A DNA stretch of 34,328 nucleotides from NCBI GenBank assembly GCA_007135355.1, contig SLJA01000002.1, positions 1 to 34,328 on the forward strand, given 5' to 3'. The stretch comes from Wenzhouxiangella sp. (GTDB lineage: Bacteria > Pseudomonadota > Gammaproteobacteria > Xanthomonadales > Wenzhouxiangellaceae). The stretch's first letter is position 1. Every line of letters starts with the position of its first letter. The notes beneath the pieces were generated by a model, which saw only the letters and a program-made list of their open reading frames with translations, had not been told where the DNA came from and searched no databases. Below, in pieces: positions 19,856-30,681 of the stretch. A program made the position numbers and the translations under genes.

Positions 19856-21519
19856 GCCGTCGCGCGCACGGGCAGCGCGCGTTCGATCATCGCGCTGTGG
19901 TCGCCCGCCGCCGGCAGGTTGCCGTACATCAACCCCGTTTGGTTGGCCAGTCTGCCGTGCACGAACAGATCAGCCAGAAATTGCTGCCCGGACGCCATCA
20001 GTACCGTTGCCTGCAGAGCCAGAGCCAGGGTTTCGACCAGATGCCGAGCCTGTGCCTGCGCCACGCCAGGCTGGGTTAGATCCTGCAGGCAGCGTTGCAG
20101 GGTGCTGCGCAGCCTGGGTGCGGCACTCAGCGCCGGCTCGACATAGGCGAGCAGGGCGTCGAGGCAGCGCGGTTCGCGCTTGAGCGCCCGCAGCACATCC
20201 AGGCACTGGATATTGCCCGAGCCTTCCCAGATGGCGTTGACCGGTGCTTCGCGGTACAGGCGTGGCAGAATGAACTCCTCCACGTAGCCGGCCCCGCCCA
20301 TGCATTCCTGAGCTTCGTTGATCATGCCCACCGCCCGCTTGCACACCCAGTACTTGGCCACCGGCGTGGCAATGCGCGCGATCAGTTCGGAAGCTTCGTC
20401 GCCGCGTTCGGCTTGTTCGAAACGCGCGGCCAGGTGCAGGGCCAGGCGCATCGCGGCTTCGGACTCCAGGGCCAGGTCGGCCAGTACGTTCATCATCAAG
20501 GGCTGACGCGCCAACGGCTGAGCGAAGGCTTCGCGTTGCGCGCAATGGTGCAGGGCCTGGGCTGCCGCCTGGCGCATCAGCGCGGCCGAACCGATGACGC
20601 AGTCCAGCCGGGTTTCGGCGACCATGCGGATGATCGTGGCCACGCCGCGGCCCGGCTCGCCGATCATCCGCGCCCAGGTGCCGGGATACTCAATTTCCGA
20701 TGATGCGTTGGAGAGATTGCCGAGCTTGTTCTTCAGTCGCTGGATATGGATCGGATTGACGCTGCCGTCGGGGCGAAAGCGCGGCACCAGGAAGCAGCTC
20801 AAGCCCTCGGGCGACTGAGCCAGGCTCAAAAAAGCGTCGGACATGGGCGCGGAACAAAACCACTTGTGGCCGATGAGTTCATAGGCCTGGCCTGGCCCTG
20901 CGGCGCCCAGCGGTCGGGCCCGGGTGGTGTTGGCGCGTACATCCGAGCCACCCTGTTTTTCCGTCATCGCCATGCCCAGGGTGACGCCGCGCTTGTCCGC
21001 GGCGGGCCTGAACGCCGGGTCGTACACGCCGGCCAGCACACGCGGCTCCCATTCGGCCGCAACCTCCGGCTGCGCGCGCAGGGTCGGGATGGCCGCATGG
21101 GTCATGGTGATCGGGCACATGGTGCCGGCTTCAAACTGGTTGTGCAGGTACATCAGTGCTGAACGCGCCACGCGGGCACCAGGCTGGCCGCTCCAGGTCA
21201 GCGTGCTCAGGCCATGGCCGATGCCGAGTTCCATCAGACGGTGATAGCTGGGATGGAAATCGACCTGGTCGACGCGCCGGCCATAGCGATCATGGGTGCG
21301 CAGCACCGGTTTGCAGGTATTGGCCGGCTCTCCCAGGGCCAGAATTTCCGAACCGGCTATGACGCCGTAGGCATTGAGCTGGTCGTCGAATGCGGCCGCG
21401 CCTTCATGCGCGACCGCCGCGCGCAGCGCGATATCGCCGGCATAGGCGTTGTAGTCCTGCAATGGCCCGGCCTGGTTGAAAACTTCATGGGTGGCAATTT
21501 GTGGTTGCGGTTTGTTCAT
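19852..21519 (-). CDS. aidB: AidB-like acyl-CoA dehydrogenase family protein
   Basis: Start 21519 (MNKPQPQIATHEVFNQAGPLQDYNAY). FHPSYHRLMELGI, MAMTEKQGGSDVRANTT, KWFCSAPMSDAFL, ECMGGAGYVEEFILPRLYREAPVNAIWEGSGNI. 4-bp overlap with the downstream transporter start. Confidence 0.88.
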   Translation of the reverse strand: MNKPQPQIATHEVFNQAGPLQDYNAYAGDIALRAAVAHEGAAAFDDQLNAYGVIAGSEILALGEPANTCKPVLRTHDRYGRRVDQVDFHPSYHRLMELGIGHGLSTLTWSGQPGARVARSALMYLHNQFEAGTMCPITMTHAAIPTLRAQPEVAAEWEPRVLAGVYDPAFRPAADKRGVTLGMAMTEKQGGSDVRANTTRARPLGAAGPGQAYELIGHKWFCSAPMSDAFLSLAQSPEGLSCFLVPRFRPDGSVNPIHIQRLKNKLGNLSNASSEIEYPGTWARMIGEPGRGVATIIRMVAETRLDCVIGSAALMRQAAAQALHHCAQREAFAQPLARQPLMMNVLADLALESEAAMRLALHLAARFEQAERGDEASELIARIATPVAKYWVCKRAVGMINEAQECMGGAGYVEEFILPRLYREAPVNAIWEGSGNIQCLDVLRALKREPRCLDALLAYVEPALSAAPRLRSTLQRCLQDLTQPGVAQAQARHLVETLALALQATVLMASGQQFLADLFVHGRLANQTGLMYGNLPAAGDHSAMIERALPVRATA

Positions 21520-21605
21520 GCCGCTTGATTGAATCTGGCGCTGAATGAGATCAACAGTATATCGACCTGGTGACAAACCCGAGCCCGGGCCGCTAGACTG
21601 CTTGT

Positions 21606-21788
21606 ATGGGAAAGCTGATCAGACTATTTGCGGTCGTGCTGATCCTGGCGGGTTGTTCCACCGATGCCGATGAGCCCGATCTGCTGGCGCCGCAGCGCGA
21701 GGCCATGGAGCGGGCTGACGACGTCGAGCGCGTGCTGCAGGAGGCAGCCGATCGTCAACGGCGGTTGATTGACCAGCACGACAGCTGA
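21606..21788 (+). CDS. Small putative lipoprotein (60 aa)
   Basis: MGKLIRLFAVVLILAGCSTDADE: signal peptide with lipobox LAGC, followed by a charged helical tail. Confidence 0.6.
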   Translation: MGKLIRLFAVVLILAGCSTDADEPDLLAPQREAMERADDVERVLQEAADRQRRLIDQHDS

Positions 21789-21822
21789 GTCGGCCTTGGA
21801 TTGAGATGATGGTCAAGGTCTT

Positions 21823-21846
21823 GAGCCGGCCACGCTGGGCCGGCTC
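21823..21846. terminator. Perfect stem-loop between convergent genes
   Basis: GAGCCGGCC-ACGCTG-GGCCGGCTC: 9-bp GC-rich perfect stem with 6-nt loop and no clear U tract. Confidence 0.5.
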
Positions 21847-21880
21847 GGGTCAGGTCTGACTGGGGCACCAGACTGGCAGC

Positions 21881-23842
21881 TCAGGGCTGCTCGAGACCCA
21901 GTACCTCGATCAGGAACAGGGTTTCGGCCTCGCGTTGAAAATCGCGATTGGACTGGCGCGCGAAGCCGTGCCCCTCGTCCAGGGCCAGCAGGTACCACGG
22001 ATCGCCGCCGGCTTCGCGCACGGCGGTGAGGATCTGCTCGGCCTCGGAGGCCGGCACGCGCGGATCGTTGGCGCCCTGGATGATGAACAGCGGCGCGGTG
22101 ATCCGGTGGGCGTTGTTAGACGGCGAGATCGACTCCAGGAACTCGCGAACTTCCGGAATCCGTTCATCACCGTATTCCACCCGACGCAAGTCCTGTCGAT
22201 AGCCGGCGGTGTTCTCGAGGAAGGTGACGAAATTGGAGATGCCGACGATGTTGATGCCGCCGGCCAGGCGGTCGGAGAAATGCATCAGGCTGGCCAGCAC
22301 CATGTAGCCACCGTAGGAGCCGCCGTAGACCACGACCCGGTTTTCGTCCAGGTCCGGTTGCTCGGCGATCCAGTCGAGCAGGGCGCCGATGTCGAAGACC
22401 GAGTTTTCGCGCAGGAATACGTTGTCAAGGTTCACAAACTCGTTGCCGTAGCCGCTCGAGCCGCGCACGTTCGGTACTGCCACGGCCGCGCCCAGTTCGT
22501 GGACCCAGTACATGAACGTCGAGCTGAATCCCGGTCGCGCCTGGGCTTCGGGGCCGCCGTGGATGGAGACGATGACCGGGTGCGGTCCGTCGCCTTCGGG
22601 CCGGTGGATGAAGGCGGGGATTTCCAGCCCGTCGAAACTCGTAAAGCTGATCAGTTCCGGCGGCTGGAAGCGCGATGTGTCCAGTCCGCCGACCTCGGAC
22701 TCGGTCCAGCGCACCAGTTCGCCGCTGTCCATTTCCAGCACCCAGGCGTCTCCCGGGGAGCCGGCGTAACTGTGGCTGAAGGCCAGGCGCTCGCCGTCCG
22801 GGCTGAAGCTCAAGCCCCCGATCAGTCCGGCCGGCAGCTGCGGCGCTTCCGGCCGCTCGCCGGTCTCCAGGTTCAGGAAATGCAGTTCGGCGATGCCGCC
22901 GGCGTTGATGGTGTAGGCCAGCAGGCTGCCGTCTGGCGACAGATCCATGGCTTGCACGTCCCAGGGGTGTTCGGACACCAGTGTCATTGCGCCGCTGTCC
23001 AGGTCGATGGTCTTGATGCGACGGAACTCGGCGTCGGCGTCGGTCACCACGAACAGCCGGCTGCCGTCTGCCGAGAAGCGCACGGCACCGTAGGCGACCT
23101 GCTGGTCCGGATTGATCTGCTCCATGTCGCCGCTGTCGAGGTCGAGCAGAAACAGGCGCGACTCATTGATGGAAATGTAGCGCGACAGCAGCAGGCGCGT
23201 GCCGTCGGGCGACCAGTCGGCCGGTACCGTCGTGCCCTCGGCCTGAACGAGCAGGCGGCGCGAGGCGGGGTCGGTGGGGTCGGCGACCCAGATCTTGTGG
23301 TTCGGCTCTTCCCAGGTGGTCGAAGCCCAGGCGACTTTCGCGCCGTCCGGCGACCAGCGCGCGCTCAGGTTGCGCGTGCCGCTTTCAGTGAACTGGATGC
23401 TGCGCGCGGTTGCCGGGTCGAACAAAAAGACCTGGAAGAACTCATCCCCTCCGACATCGCGGGTGAACATGAACTGTCCCGAGTCGTCGGGCCGTACGCT
23501 GGCCCCGCTGGTGCGCTCGTCGTAAAAGGTGATCTGGCGCCGCTTGCCCATGGGCTGGGCGACGTGGTGGATCTGGTTGGTCTCGCCGAAACGCGTGAGG
23601 ATGTAGATGCCGCCGTCGGGCGCGAAGTCTGAGAACGACGCCGAGCGTACATTCTGGAACTGGCGCAGGCGTTCGCGGATCCCCGGCGGGATTTCGGGGA
23701 TGTTTTCCATCACCAGGTTGCCCTGCTGGATGCGTTCAGGGCCCTGCTCGGCGACCGCCGCGGCGGTGAGCCCGCCAGACAGGGCGAGGGCCAGAACGCA
23801 GGCCGAAAGCGGGGCTGGGAACCATCTCTGGGTGTTTTTCAT
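21881..23842 (-). CDS. S9 family peptidase (prolyl oligopeptidase-type, secreted)
   Basis: Signal peptide; beta-propeller-like WSPDGTRLLLS repeats; catalytic YGGSYGGYM, GANDPRVP and DEGHGF. Confidence 0.92.
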   Translation of the reverse strand: MKNTQRWFPAPLSACVLALALSGGLTAAAVAEQGPERIQQGNLVMENIPEIPPGIRERLRQFQNVRSASFSDFAPDGGIYILTRFGETNQIHHVAQPMGKRRQITFYDERTSGASVRPDDSGQFMFTRDVGGDEFFQVFLFDPATARSIQFTESGTRNLSARWSPDGAKVAWASTTWEEPNHKIWVADPTDPASRRLLVQAEGTTVPADWSPDGTRLLLSRYISINESRLFLLDLDSGDMEQINPDQQVAYGAVRFSADGSRLFVVTDADAEFRRIKTIDLDSGAMTLVSEHPWDVQAMDLSPDGSLLAYTINAGGIAELHFLNLETGERPEAPQLPAGLIGGLSFSPDGERLAFSHSYAGSPGDAWVLEMDSGELVRWTESEVGGLDTSRFQPPELISFTSFDGLEIPAFIHRPEGDGPHPVIVSIHGGPEAQARPGFSSTFMYWVHELGAAVAVPNVRGSSGYGNEFVNLDNVFLRENSVFDIGALLDWIAEQPDLDENRVVVYGGSYGGYMVLASLMHFSDRLAGGINIVGISNFVTFLENTAGYRQDLRRVEYGDERIPEVREFLESISPSNNAHRITAPLFIIQGANDPRVPASEAEQILTAVREAGGDPWYLLALDEGHGFARQSNRDFQREAETLFLIEVLGLEQP

Positions 23843-23887
23843 TGCTTGTCAAGTCTCGCTGTTGTGTGGCGCCGGGTCAGCGGCGGA

Positions 23888-24271
23888 TCAGGATTCGGCG
23901 CGCGGCAGGATCAGACCGGCAATGGCGCGCCGGTTTTCGCTCATCAGGATATTGAAAGTGCGGCAGGCGGCGGCCAGGGTCATCGTCTCAAGGCCAATTC
24001 CGCGCTCGAGGAACAAGCGCTGAACGCCGGGGTCGGGAAAGCCGGGACGGACGCCATGGCCGAGGATGACCAGTTCGGGTCCATGGTTCAGCAGGGGCGC
24101 GACCGTGGACTCGTCGAGATCCTCAAGCCTGTGCACCGGCCAGTCGTCGACCAGCAGTCGCGCACCCAGGATCAGGCTGCTGCGGTGGATGGACTCGTCA
24201 ATGGTCAGTTCGTGTTCGCCAACCCGTCGGATAAAGTGATACTGGCCGGGCCGGTGCTCGGTCAATTGCAT
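23888..24271 (-). CDS. Mth938-like domain (DUF498) protein
   Basis: LLVDDWPVHRLEDLDESTVAPLLNHGPELVILGHGVRPGFPDP...RGIGLETMTLAAACRTFNILMSENRRAIAGLIL. Confidence 0.85.
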   Translation of the reverse strand: MQLTEHRPGQYHFIRRVGEHELTIDESIHRSSLILGARLLVDDWPVHRLEDLDESTVAPLLNHGPELVILGHGVRPGFPDPGVQRLFLERGIGLETMTLAAACRTFNILMSENRRAIAGLILPRAES

Positions 24272-24305
24272 CTTCGAAATTCCAGGTCATTGCTCGGCTG
24301 CCAGG

Positions 24306-24599
24306 TCAGGCGGGCAGCGCGATTTTGGGCTTCTTCGGGTGGCGTCGATAGTAACAGGCCACTTGTCCAATCTGATGAACGAGTTCGGCGCGGAAGTCCT
24401 GCGTAATCTGGCTGATCCACTCTGTCCGCTGGTCTCGTTCGGCGCGCACTTTGACCTTGATCAGCTCATGGTGTTCCAGGGCCTGTTCGATTTCCGTGCG
24501 CACGTTCTCGCTCAAACCCTTGTCGGCCACGGTGACGACGGGTTTCAGGTTATGGGTCAATCCGCGCAAATAGCGGCGTTGGGTGTTGGTCAGGGGCAT
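24306..24599 (-). CDS. yhbY: YhbY family (CRM-domain) RNA-binding protein
   Basis: MPLTNTQRRYLRGLTHNLKPVVTVADKGLSENVRTEIEQALEHHELIKVKV; divergent from rlmE as in E. coli. Confidence 0.92.
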   Translation of the reverse strand: MPLTNTQRRYLRGLTHNLKPVVTVADKGLSENVRTEIEQALEHHELIKVKVRAERDQRTEWISQITQDFRAELVHQIGQVACYYRRHPKKPKIALPA

Positions 24600-24667
24600 G
24601 TCTTGAGTGGGTGATAAGATGCCGATCAGTGTAACTGAAGGCTTCAGCGCTCAGAGGAGTCCGCCCC

Positions 24668-25273
24668 ATGTCGTCCCGGGCCTGGAAAACGCGGCAGCAG
24701 AACGATCCCTTCGTGCGCCGGGCACGGGATGAAGGGTATCGCGCCCGCGCGGCGTACAAGCTGCTGGAACTGGCCGATAAGGACAGCCTGTTCAAGAACG
24801 TTGGTGTCGTGGTCGATCTGGGTGCCGCGCCAGGTAGTTGGTCGCAGGTCGCCCGTCAGCAGCTAGGACCGGAGGCTCGGGTTGTGGCGTTGGACCTCCT
24901 GCCCATGGAACCCCTGCCCGGGGTGGTGTTCTTACAGGGGGATTTTCGCGAGGATGCGGTGCTGGCTGATCTTGAGCAGACTCTGGCCGGGCGCCGGGTC
25001 GACCTGGTGCTGTCGGACATGGCGCCGAATCTGTCCGGCATCGGGCCGGCTGATCAGGCGCGCAGCATCCATCTGGCCGAATTGGCGCTGGAATTTGCCC
25101 GCGAATGGCTGGCACCGAAGGGCGTTTGCGTGGTCAAAGTGTTTCAGGGTGAAGGGTTTGACGGCCTGCTCACCCGCTTCAGGCAATCATTCACGCGTGT
25201 CAAGGTGCGCAAGCCGGCGGCTTCGCGTTCCGAAAGCCGGGAAGTGTATCTGGTCGGCTCGCAGCCGGCCTGA
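24668..25273 (+). CDS. rlmE: 23S rRNA (uridine-2'-O-)-methyltransferase RlmE (FtsJ/RrmJ)
   Basis: [60 protein letters not shown]. Confidence 0.95.
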   Translation: MSSRAWKTRQQNDPFVRRARDEGYRARAAYKLLELADKDSLFKNVGVVVDLGAAPGSWSQVARQQLGPEARVVALDLLPMEPLPGVVFLQGDFREDAVLADLEQTLAGRRVDLVLSDMAPNLSGIGPADQARSIHLAELALEFAREWLAPKGVCVVKVFQGEGFDGLLTRFRQSFTRVKVRKPAASRSESREVYLVGSQPA

Positions 25274-25341
25274 AAAAAGAGCGTGCTCGCCCTCGCGTAC
25301 AATGCAAGTTTGGGCCTAACCAAAGCTAACGGAGAAAGCTG

Positions 25342-27261
25342 TTGAGCGATTTTGCCAAAAACCTGCTGATGTGGATCGTCATCGCCATGGTGCTGATGAG
25401 CGTATTCAATTACTACTCGCAGCCGCAGGAGCAGCAGACGCGGGAAATGAGCTATTCGACCTTTTTGGAAGAGGTGCGTCGCGGTAATGTCGATAGCGTG
25501 GTTATCCAGGAGACCAATGGCAGCCGCACTATTACGGGTCAGGCCCGGGATGGTCAGCGCTTCAGCTTGACCGCTCCACAAGACCCAGGATTGATTCAGG
25601 ACCTGATCGAGAATCGCGTGGAATTCACCGGCGCCGAGCCTCAGAGCCGTTCGCTGGTGGTCGACATTCTGATCAGCCTGCTGCCGGTTCTGGTGCTGGT
25701 CGGGTTGTGGGTGTACTTCATGCGCCAGATGCAGGGCGGCATGGGCGGCCGCGGCGGCGCCATGAGTTTTGGCAAGTCGCGCGCCAAGCTGCAGGGCGAG
25801 GACCAGGTCAAGGTGACCTTTCAGGATGTGGCCGGCTGCGAAGAAGCTAAAGACGAAGTGACCGAACTGGTCGACTTCTTACGCTCGCCGGCCAAGTTTC
25901 AGCGCCTTGGTGGCCATATCCCCAAGGGGATTCTGATGGTGGGCCCGCCCGGCACCGGCAAGACCTTGTTGGCGCGCGCCATTGCCGGTGAGGCCCGCGT
26001 GCCGTTTTTCTCGATCTCTGGTTCCGATTTCGTCGAGATGTTCGTCGGGGTCGGCGCGTCGCGGGTTCGTGACATGTTCGAGACGGCCAAGAAGCATGCT
26101 CCGTGCATCATCTTTATCGACGAAATTGACGCCGTCGGTCGCCAGCGCGGCGCCGGTCTGGGCGGCGGCCACGACGAGCGCGAGCAGACGCTGAACCAGC
26201 TGTTGGTCGAGATGGACGGTTTCGAAGGCAACGAGGGCATCATTCTGATCGCTGCTACCAACCGTCCGGATGTGCTGGACCAGGCGCTGCTGCGGCCCGG
26301 TCGTTTTGATCGCCAGGTCGTGGTGCCGCTGCCCGACCTGAAGGGTCGCGAGCAGATTCTGAAAGTGCACATGCGTAAGGTGCCGCTGGGCGACAACGTC
26401 GATGCCCGCGTGATTGCGCGCGGAACGCCGGGCTTCTCGGGCGCAGATCTGGCCAATCTGGTCAACGAGGCCGCGCTGTTCGCTGCGCGCCAGGACAGCA
26501 AGACGGTGCAGCAGACGCATTTCGACATGGCCAAGGACAAGATCATGATGGGCGCCGAGCGCAAATCCATGGTCATGTCCGAGGAAGACAAGCTGCTGAC
26601 CGCCTACCACGAGGCCGGCCACGCCATTGTCGGCCGCATCGTGCCCGAACACGACCCGGTCTACAAGGTCACCATCATCCCACGTGGTCGCGCGCTGGGC
26701 GTGACCATGTTCCTGCCCGAGGAAGACAAATACTCGATGACGCGCAAGCAGCTCAATTCGCAGCTGGCCAGTCTGTTTGGCGGACGCGTGGCCGAGGAGC
26801 TGATCTACGGCATGGATAACGTCACTACGGGGGCATCCAACGATATCGAACGTGCCTCCCAGCTGGCCCGGAACATGGTCACCAAGTGGGGGCTGTCCGA
26901 CACCATGGGCCCGCTGGCTTACGGCGAGAATGAAGACGAAGTGTTTCTCGGGCGATCCGTGACGCAGCACAAGCACATTTCGGACGAAACGCATCGCCAG
27001 CTCGACAAGGAAGTGCGTCGCATCATTGATCATGCCTACGACACCGCCAAGCAGATTCTCGAAGACAATCGAGAGAAGCTGGAAATCATGGCCCAGGCCC
27101 TGATGCGCTACGAGACCATTGATGTCAAGCAGATCGACCAGATCATGGAAGGGCGTGAGCCCGATCCGCCGGAGGGTTGGAATGACAGCCCGCCGCCGCC
27201 AAGCCCCCTGGGCGGTGGTGGATCGGGCGAAGAGCCCAGCGGTCAACCGGCACCAGGCTGA
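25342..27261 (+). CDS. ftsH: ATP-dependent zinc metalloprotease FtsH
   Basis: TTG start after SD (ACGGAGAAAGC). [21 protein letters not shown], Walker [12 protein letters not shown] region, HEAGH zinc motif. Confidence 0.96.
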   Translation: MSDFAKNLLMWIVIAMVLMSVFNYYSQPQEQQTREMSYSTFLEEVRRGNVDSVVIQETNGSRTITGQARDGQRFSLTAPQDPGLIQDLIENRVEFTGAEPQSRSLVVDILISLLPVLVLVGLWVYFMRQMQGGMGGRGGAMSFGKSRAKLQGEDQVKVTFQDVAGCEEAKDEVTELVDFLRSPAKFQRLGGHIPKGILMVGPPGTGKTLLARAIAGEARVPFFSISGSDFVEMFVGVGASRVRDMFETAKKHAPCIIFIDEIDAVGRQRGAGLGGGHDEREQTLNQLLVEMDGFEGNEGIILIAATNRPDVLDQALLRPGRFDRQVVVPLPDLKGREQILKVHMRKVPLGDNVDARVIARGTPGFSGADLANLVNEAALFAARQDSKTVQQTHFDMAKDKIMMGAERKSMVMSEEDKLLTAYHEAGHAIVGRIVPEHDPVYKVTIIPRGRALGVTMFLPEEDKYSMTRKQLNSQLASLFGGRVAEELIYGMDNVTTGASNDIERASQLARNMVTKWGLSDTMGPLAYGENEDEVFLGRSVTQHKHISDETHRQLDKEVRRIIDHAYDTAKQILEDNREKLEIMAQALMRYETIDVKQIDQIMEGREPDPPEGWNDSPPPPSPLGGGGSGEEPSGQPAPG

Positions 27262-27285
27262 CCATAGCGCGAATGAGACGGGTGG

Positions 27286-27310
27286 AAACGCCGGCCGCTG
27301 GCCGGCGTTT
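27286..27310 (+). terminator. Stem-loop downstream of ftsH
   Basis: AAACGCCGGCC-GCT-GGCCGGCGTTT: perfect 11-bp stem with 3-nt loop, A/U-flanked base. Confidence 0.65.
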
Positions 27311-27425
27311 CTGCGTCTGATCAGGAGAGCTTGTCAGGAGATCCGCGATCAAATGCCCTGGTCGCGATAAAATGGTGTGCTTTGCCGTACTGCGCGAGCG
27401 ATCGTCAAGGGAATCCTGACTGCCG

Positions 27426-28286
27426 ATGAAATTCGACCTGTTGGAACGCATCGAACACGCGCGGCACAAAGCCCGGCCGCTGGTTATGGGCGTGGTCAAC
27501 GTCACGCCGGACTCTTTCTCCGACGGCGGTCTTTTTGCCAGTCGGGAGCACGCAATTGCTCATGCGCTGGATCTGGTCGAGCAGGGTGCCGATATTCTCG
27601 ATATTGGTGGCGAATCGACTCGCCCCGGCGCGGAGCCGGTAACAGAGGCCGCCGAACTGGAGCGAGTCGTGCCGGTGATTGCGGGCATACGCGCGGCGTC
27701 GGCGATCCCGATCTCCGTTGATACCAGCAAACCGGCGGTCATGCGCTCAGCGGTCGGCGCCGGCGCCGATATGATCAATGATGTCAACGCGCTGCGTGCT
27801 CCCGGCGCCGTTGCCACAGCCGCGGATCTGGAAGTGCCGGTATGCCTGATGCATATGCAGGGTGAACCGCGGACGATGCAGCAGGCGCCGGCCTACGAAG
27901 ATGTGGTGGCGGAGATCAAAGCTTTTTTCCAAGCGAGAATCCGTGATTGTCGGGCCGCGGGGATTCCTTCCCAAGCGCTGGTGCTGGATCCGGGCTTCGG
28001 CTTTGGCAAGACACTGGCGCATAATCTGCAGCTGCTGGCCGGCCTTGAGCGTTTTGCCGCCCTTGGGCTGCCGCTTTTGGCCGGCCTGTCGCGCAAATCC
28101 ATGCTCGGTGCCATCACCGGCCGGGAGCGGCCGGACCAGCGGCTTGCCGCGTCCGTTGCCGCTGCAGTGCTGGCGGCAGAGCGGGGGGCTGCCATTATCC
28201 GGGTGCATGATGTGGTCGAGACCGTGGATGCCCTGAAGGTGCTGCAGGCGCTCAAACAAACCGAAATGCAAGGAAAAGCGGGATGA
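27426..28286 (+). CDS. folP: Dihydropteroate synthase
   Basis: [54 protein letters not shown]. Confidence 0.95.
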   Translation: MKFDLLERIEHARHKARPLVMGVVNVTPDSFSDGGLFASREHAIAHALDLVEQGADILDIGGESTRPGAEPVTEAAELERVVPVIAGIRAASAIPISVDTSKPAVMRSAVGAGADMINDVNALRAPGAVATAADLEVPVCLMHMQGEPRTMQQAPAYEDVVAEIKAFFQARIRDCRAAGIPSQALVLDPGFGFGKTLAHNLQLLAGLERFAALGLPLLAGLSRKSMLGAITGRERPDQRLAASVAAAVLAAERGAAIIRVHDVVETVDALKVLQALKQTEMQGKAG

Positions 28287-29629
28287 AACACTTTGGTACC
28301 GATGGCATCCGTGGGCGCGTCGGCGAGTCGCCGATTACCGTCGAGTTCATTCTCAAGCTGGGCTGGGCGGCCGGTCGGGTCCTGACCCAACGCAGCGATG
28401 AGCGTTGCGCCGTTGTCATTGGCAAAGACACCCGGATTTCGGGTTACCTGTTCGAATCGGCGCTGGAGGCCGGTTTTTCCGCCGCCGGTGTCGACGTCTT
28501 GCTGCTGGGCCCCATGCCAACGCCGGCAATTGCCCACATGACGCGCAGCCTAGGTGGCGCCGCCGGAATTGTCATCTCGGCTTCGCACAATCCTTACGAA
28601 GACAACGGCATCAAGTTTTTTTCCGGCGAGGGCCTGAAGCTGGATGATGAGGTGCAGGCGGCCATCGAGTCGGCGCTGGACCTGCCGCTACAGCAGGTTC
28701 GCCCCCACCAGCTGGGCAAGGCGGCGCGCATCGACGACGCGGTCGGTCGTTATATCGAATATTGCAAGGGCACGGTGACCTGGGGTACGCGCTTCGATGG
28801 TCTGAAGATCGTGCTCGACTGCGCCAACGGTGCCACCTACCGGATCGCCCCGGCCGTTTTCCGTGAACTCGGTGCCGAGGTGGTTGCGATCCATGATCGC
28901 CCCGACGGGCTCAATATCAACAAGCGCTGCGGCTCGACGCATCCGCAGAGCCTGACTGAAGCGGTGCAGGCCGAGCGGGCCGATTTGGGCATTGCTTTCG
29001 ATGGTGACGGCGACCGGGTGCTGCTGGTCGATCATCGCGGCCAGGTGATTGATGGTGACCAGATTCTTTACCTGCTCGCCAATGCGCGTCGCAGCGCCGG
29101 CCGCCTGGTTGGCGGCGTGGTCGGCACGGTGATGAGTAATTTCGGACTGGAAGAAATCTTTCAGCAGCTGCGGATTCCGTTTCAGCGCAGCCAGGTTGGC
29201 GACCGCCACGTCCACGAATTGCTGGTTCGCAACGGCTGGGTGCTGGGTGGGGAGACGTCCGGGCATATCCTGTGTCTGGACCGTGCTTCGACTGGTTGCG
29301 GTATCGTCAGCGCCCTGCAGGTGGTCGAGGTAGTAGCCGCCGGTCGCCAGTCTCTAGCGGCCCTGGTGTCGGGCTTGCACAAGTACCCGCAGGTCATGGT
29401 CAACGTGCCGGTTACCGGCAATGCGCGTGAGGTGCTGCAGGGAGACCCGAGCGTGGCCCGCGCCGTGGAAGACGCCGAAGCCCGTCTAGCCGGCAAGGGT
29501 CGGGTCATCCTGCGGCCTTCCGGTACCGAACCGGTGGTGCGTGTCACCGTAGAGGGGCGTGACGCGATCGAAGTACAGGCTATTGCCGATGAATTGGCCG
29601 AGGTCGTGGCCGGAGCGATAACGTCATGA
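28283..29629 (+). CDS. glmM: Phosphoglucosamine mutase
   Basis: [11 protein letters not shown], phosphoserine loop [46 protein letters not shown] overlap with folP. Confidence 0.96.
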   Translation: MKHFGTDGIRGRVGESPITVEFILKLGWAAGRVLTQRSDERCAVVIGKDTRISGYLFESALEAGFSAAGVDVLLLGPMPTPAIAHMTRSLGGAAGIVISASHNPYEDNGIKFFSGEGLKLDDEVQAAIESALDLPLQQVRPHQLGKAARIDDAVGRYIEYCKGTVTWGTRFDGLKIVLDCANGATYRIAPAVFRELGAEVVAIHDRPDGLNINKRCGSTHPQSLTEAVQAERADLGIAFDGDGDRVLLVDHRGQVIDGDQILYLLANARRSAGRLVGGVVGTVMSNFGLEEIFQQLRIPFQRSQVGDRHVHELLVRNGWVLGGETSGHILCLDRASTGCGIVSALQVVEVVAAGRQSLAALVSGLHKYPQVMVNVPVTGNAREVLQGDPSVARAVEDAEARLAGKGRVILRPSGTEPVVRVTVEGRDAIEVQAIADELAEVVAGAITS

Positions 29630-30570
29630 GTGAAGCCGCTGCTATTCCCGTACTGTCGTTGACTGATTTCGACCGACAGCGCGGTCAGTTTACCGATCGC
29701 ATCGGCCGGGCCTGGCGCGAGTTCGGCTTCGTCGGTATTCGCGATCATGGCATCGCCGATGACATCATTGATTCCGGCTATGCCGTCTTCAAACAGTTTT
29801 TCGCATTGCCGGAAGCGGTCAAGCAAGGCTACCGGTTGCCCGGCCAGGGCGGCGCGCGCGGCTATACCGGGTTCGGCGTGGAACAAGCTAAGGACCACAA
29901 TGTGCCCGATTTGAAGGAATTCTGGCACGTCGGCCGCGAGATCGAGGGTGAAAATCCTTTCCCGGAAATCCTGCTGCCCAACCTGTGGCCTTCGCAGGTG
30001 CCGGAGTTTCGCGCCGCGGCGCTGGCCCTTTATCGGGCTCTGGATCAGCTGGGTGCGCGGCTGTTGTCGGCCATCGCGCTGGATCTGGGGCTGGAGCGGG
30101 ACTGGTTTGCCGATAAGGTCAACCATGGCAATTCCATCCTCCGGCCGATTCATTACCCGCCGATTGCCCATGCGCCGGAAGGCGCGGTGCGGGCCGCGCG
30201 TCATGAAGACATCAACCTGATCACGCTGCTGATTGGCTCGAAAGAGCAGGGGCTGGAAATCCTCACCCGCGACCAGCGCTGGGTACCGGTGTCGACCCTG
30301 CCCGGTACCATCGTCGTCAATGTCGGCGATATGCTGCAGCGCCTGACCAATCATGTCTACGCCTCGACCACGCATCGAGTCGTCAATCCGCCGGGTGAGG
30401 CCGCGCGTCAGCCGCGCTACTCGATTCCCTTCTTCCTCCATCCCAATCCGGATTTCGTGATCGAGACTTTGCCCCAGTGCATCTCGGACCAGCGACCGAA
30501 TCGCTACCCCGAACCGATCACCTCGCATGACTACCTGATGGAACGCCTGCGCCAGATCGGTTTGTTGTAA
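29626..30570 (+). CDS. Isopenicillin N synthase-like 2OG-Fe(II) oxygenase
   Basis: DIOX_N-like [40 protein letters not shown] ([12 protein letters not shown]), THRVVNP and [11 protein letters not shown] ligands. ATGA overlap with glmM. Confidence 0.88.
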   Translation: MSEAAAIPVLSLTDFDRQRGQFTDRIGRAWREFGFVGIRDHGIADDIIDSGYAVFKQFFALPEAVKQGYRLPGQGGARGYTGFGVEQAKDHNVPDLKEFWHVGREIEGENPFPEILLPNLWPSQVPEFRAAALALYRALDQLGARLLSAIALDLGLERDWFADKVNHGNSILRPIHYPPIAHAPEGAVRAARHEDINLITLLIGSKEQGLEILTRDQRWVPVSTLPGTIVVNVGDMLQRLTNHVYASTTHRVVNPPGEAARQPRYSIPFFLHPNPDFVIETLPQCISDQRPNRYPEPITSHDYLMERLRQIGLL

Positions 30571-30681
30571 ACGGCCGCTTGATCAGACAGGCGCGCCGAT
30601 GATGGCTGCGCCGCACGCCGGCTGCAGAGCGGGTGGGAACCATAAGCGCCTATGGCCGCTGTCGCTCGGTTGAGAAATGGT

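Noticed and set aside
21935-23632. 565-aa plus-strand ORF antisense to the S9 peptidase
   Set aside because: Shadow ORF of a motif-complete peptidase with biased, low-complexity composition and no family motif.
25879-27246. 455-aa minus-strand ORF antisense to ftsH
   Set aside because: Shadow of FtsH; no SD, no recognisable domain.
29182-30528. 448-aa minus-strand ORF spanning glmM and oxygenase
   Set aside because: Overlaps two confidently called coupled genes on the other strand; composition typical of antisense GC-rich frames.
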